Origin: JAXMBN01 sp046349875
GTDB lineage: Bacteria; Planctomycetota; Planctomycetia; Pirellulales; Pirellulaceae
Direction: 5' to 3'
DNA length: 22,677 nucleotides
NCBI GenBank assembly: GCA_046349875.1
Contig: JAXMBN010000063.1
Span: 1-22,677 of the forward strand
In this document: positions 20,377 through 22,677 of the stretch, one piece after another
Layout of the letters: each line of letters starts with the position of its first letter
Position numbering within the stretch: position 1 is the first letter of the stretch
Made by a program: the position numbers and the translations under genes
The notes under the pieces: generated by a model
Told to the model about the DNA's origin: nothing
Seen by the model: only the letters and a program-made list of their open reading frames with translations
Databases searched by the model: none

Positions 20377-21019
20377 ATTAGCGATTCTATCTCTTCCTCG
20401 TTAGAAGAAGCCATTCAGCGAGCAGAGCTCGATGTTCCCGAAGCAGCGATTCCCATGCTGCAGCGATATTGTCACGCCTTGTGGGAATGGAACGAAAAGG
20501 TCAATTTGACTCGCCATACCAACTACGATTTGTTCGTACGACGTGATCTGCTCGATTCACTGCATCTAGCCAATCTCTTGGCTCAAGACGAAGAAGTGCT
20601 CGATCTAGGCACAGGCGGTGGTGTTCCGGGGATCGTCGCCATACTGCGGCCTGATGTGCAAATGTCGTTGTGCGATAGCGTGCAGAAGAAGGCCAACATC
20701 GTCGACGATATCGTGAAGAATCTGGCTTGTCGATTCCGGTCTATGCCACTCGCGTTCAAGATGTTCTCGAAGACTTTACCTTGACTCCATCGTGGCTTCG
20801 CCGTAGACCCTTCCGAAATTGTGCGACTGGTTTCAAGATTCGGCGGCACTGCTTGGCCGTCTGCTGGCCATCAAAGGGCCGAAATGGGTTGAAGAGCGGG
20901 AAGCTCGCTATCGAGGCTTGCTGAAAGGCATCGAACTTCGCAAGGCAGATGCGTATCCTATGCCCGATACTCATTCTGAAAGCGTGATCTTGCAACTACG
21001 CAAGCTTCGTCCTTGGTGA
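20377..21019 (+). CDS. rsmG: 16S rRNA (guanine527-N7)-methyltransferase, frameshifted
   Basis: RsmG (GidB) methylates G527 of 16S rRNA using S-adenosylmethionine. The order is WNEKVNLTRHTNY, the SAM motif VLDLGTGGGVPGI, and a C-terminal part LLAIKGPKWVEE then DTHSESVILQLRK. The frame is +1 to about 20720, +3 over IPVYATRVQDVLEDF (about 20730-20780), then +2 from about 20819 to the TGA at 21019, total about 214 residues, normal for the family. The N-terminus is open from 20365 but has no ATG, GTG or TTG; ATT 20377 is the nearest plausible start, or a start was lost to an error. Internal ATG 20455 would remove part of the fold. Confidence 0.9.
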
Positions 21020-21052
21020 AAAAGACGCAAGTCAAAGACTAAGCGATTCACT

Positions 21053-21303
21053 GTCGTACGGTTGTTACCATAGCACGGTTGTCCTCAACCGTGTTGCATT
21101 GAATATCATCAACGATCGGTCCCTTGTCACAGATTGCGTCGACGATCGGGACGATCGTACTACTACGAATTACATCGTCGTACGGTTGTCCTCAACCGTT
21201 TGCATTGAATATCATCAACGATCGGTCGCTAGTTACAGATTATGTCGACGATCGGGACGATCGTAAGATATGAATGCGCCGTCGTACGGTTGTCCTCAAC
21301 CGT
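21053..21303. repeat. Intergenic repeats with a recurring palindrome
   Basis: A palindrome, ACGGTTG-TCCT-CAACCGT, occurs at 21075-21092, 21182-21199 and 21286-21303, and its left half also at 21056-21063. Copies are 107 and 104 bases apart. Between them a roughly 66-base block is repeated nearly identically (21094-21159 and 21200-21265), itself ending in a second dyad (CGATCGGGACGATCG). The array fills the gap between convergent rsmG and the sialidase-like gene, where it may also act as a bidirectional terminator. Confidence 0.8.
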
Positions 21304-21325
21304 CTCGAACAAAATATCATCGCGA

Positions 21326-22500
21326 CTAAGTAAACTTCCAACGCGTTTGACGCAGTTGTGCGAGCGGCGAACCGAAAGAACTTCATACCAAACGGTGACT
21401 AGCATGCCGTCATCGCATTCGATCGTCGATGGATAGCCGAGGTCTCTCAGATACCATCCTGCGAAAGTAGCATGGGATCACCCAGGTTTTCCGTGATCTT
21501 TGCTGATTCAGCCTGATACCGAAGGGCGGCGCCGATAACCGTAGGTCATGAGCAAATGGCCATTGCGAAGTCGAACCAAATGAGATGGAAGACCCCATAC
21601 ACCGATTCGATGCGGAGTGGTCCAAGTCTTACCGCCATCGATCGACTCGGACTGCAATGTCTCGCCATCGTCTTGCGGGTTTTCATTGCGGATGTGGCAT
21701 ATCAAGGTTCCATCGTTTGCTTCCACCCCATGCAGTTCGTGATATTGAAGACTTTTGTCTCCTTCGCGAGTGGGAATTGCTGCGAGCCAATTCCAGGTAA
21801 GGCCATCATCGGTCGATTCCCAAACGCCGACTTTTTCATCACTCCATAGTGCTTTCCCTGGATAGAGCAATCGTCCTTGTCGCGTTGCGATGGGGCCGTG
21901 AGGGCTATTGCAGGGCACTCGATAGCGGGCGGACCATGTGATACCACCATCCATTGATCGAATCATATAGGAACCAAGTTCTCGCTTGCGTTCGTCGGGG
22001 GACAATCGATCGTGAACGGCATTCCACTCGTCGAGCAGCTTCGGATCGGCGAAGGCGCCCTTCTCTCCTGGTTTGGCTTTCTTGGCCCGTTCCAATACTG
22101 GTTCATAGGCCAAGGATGTAAAGGTCGTTACGAGAATAGTACCCGAAGTAGTTTCGACTACACCCGCATCGCGATCATCGATCGGTCCATCGTAGAGAAC
22201 TTGTGGCCAGCCCCACGTTTTGCCTTGATCTTTGGAACGCATCCATTCCAATCGCCCAAAGGGACAGACGTGTTTTTCACGACCTCCGGAGAATGCTAGG
22301 AGAAGTTCGCCGTTCTTGCGGCGAGTCAACGTGGGCCATCCATGATACAAGGGAGGCTTCCAGCTAATGACCCGAGTGTCGAGGATCTCGATGCTTGGCG
22401 GTGCGATCGATCCTTGAGCTTGGCAAGCCATCGTCCATCGGGATGCACCAGAGGCAAGAGTGGCCAAGGCACCTAGCTGAAGAAGGTCGCGTCGTTTCAT
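21326..22500 (-). CDS. Tat-exported sialidase-like protein with Asp-box repeats, frameshifted end
   Basis: About 391 residues. The start is a basic RR segment (MKRRDLLQLGALATLASG), typical of Tat-exported planctomycete enzymes; GGAG lies nine bases upstream. Asp boxes with the S-x-D-x-G-x-T-W pattern occur at residues 89-96, 182-189, 229-236 and 286-293, each marking a beta-propeller blade; the sequence fits BNR/sialidase (GH33-like) proteins. At about 21540 the frame breaks; the continuation in other frames shows a fifth box-like RKTWVIP, DLGYPSTIECDDGMLVTVWYEV and a C-terminus LRQTRWKFT to the TAG at 21326-21328. The substrate is unknown; many relatives are not proven sialidases. It stands alone, convergent with rsmG. 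Confidence 0.85.
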
Positions 22501-22580
22501 AGCGGGTAGCTCCGGTGGGATCGATGGGGAAGGCAGGTAGGCAACTGTTCTACTGCCATTCTACGACATTCGAGAAGCTG

Positions 22581-22608
22581 TTTATACCCGAGTCGATGAT
22601 CCAACCAA
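22581..22608 (-). promoter_or_regulatory. Candidate sigma70-type promoter for the sialidase-like gene
   Basis: On the minus strand TTGGTT (22603-22608) and TATAAA (22581-22586) are 16 bases apart, about 80 bases upstream of ATG 22500. Planctomycete promoters are poorly defined, so this rests on consensus alone. Confidence 0.3.
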
Positions 22609-22677
22609 GGAACGATGGCTCATCGTGAAAGAGAGGAGAGCCGCTGATAGACCTCTTGGTGACGAGCCACCATTTGT

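Noticed and set aside
21053..21303. CRISPR array
   Set aside because: Only two to three units, spacers themselves repeated, and no cas genes; it is an ordinary intergenic repeat array.
1..22677. tRNA, rRNA, transposase, integrase or toxin-antitoxin genes
   Set aside because: I looked for tRNA-like cloverleafs, transposase motifs and paired small ORFs and saw none I could support.

Overview
The window reads as chromosomal DNA of a planctomycete, most likely a Pirellula/Rhodopirellula-type member of the Planctomycetota. The evidence is a DUF1549/DUF1553 'planctomycete cytochrome' gene coupled to a DUF1501 gene, a very large secreted repeat protein with the planctomycete N-terminal motif LEDRRVLA, a Tat-exported sialidase-fold protein, and a housekeeping block (gcvP, yacG, rsmG). 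Family calls come from recognised motifs; no database search was run.

Layout. 1-1480: 3' part of a transglutaminase-like protein with an acidic tail, then a small secreted protein ending in a clear terminator. 1555-5261: DUF1549/DUF1553 gene translationally coupled to DUF1501. 5272-6800: a poorly preserved unknown ORF, then a patchwork of a gcvP 3' fragment (minus strand) fused to a second copy of the DUF1501 3' end. 7144-12791: one giant secreted protein (about 1,880 codons) with an N-terminal export/sorting motif, PKD/Ig-like domains, an embedded ThuA/amidotransferase-like domain, seven repeat units spaced about 294 bp apart, and a C-terminal RTX-like Gly-Asp repeat. 12800-15400: gene-poor, with two small secreted hypothetical proteins. 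15409-18576 (minus): gcvP under a tandem glycine riboswitch. 18874-21019 (plus): yacG, a multi-pass membrane protein and rsmG. 21053-21303: repeats with a recurring palindrome. 21326-22500 (minus): BNR/Asp-box sialidase-like protein.

Sequence quality shapes everything here. Several well-known genes (DUF1549/1553, the gcvP 3' end, rsmG, the sialidase 3' end, the giant protein) continue perfectly well across frames, so their breaks look like small indels clustered in islands, while other stretches such as 16000-18258 are clean. I annotate these genes end to end as frameshifted CDSs rather than as separate ORFs.

No convincing new multi-gene system is visible. The points most worth a second look are the gcvP/DUF1501 patchwork, whose differences from the parent genes look enriched for synonymous changes, the architecture of the giant protein, and the palindrome repeats beside rsmG.
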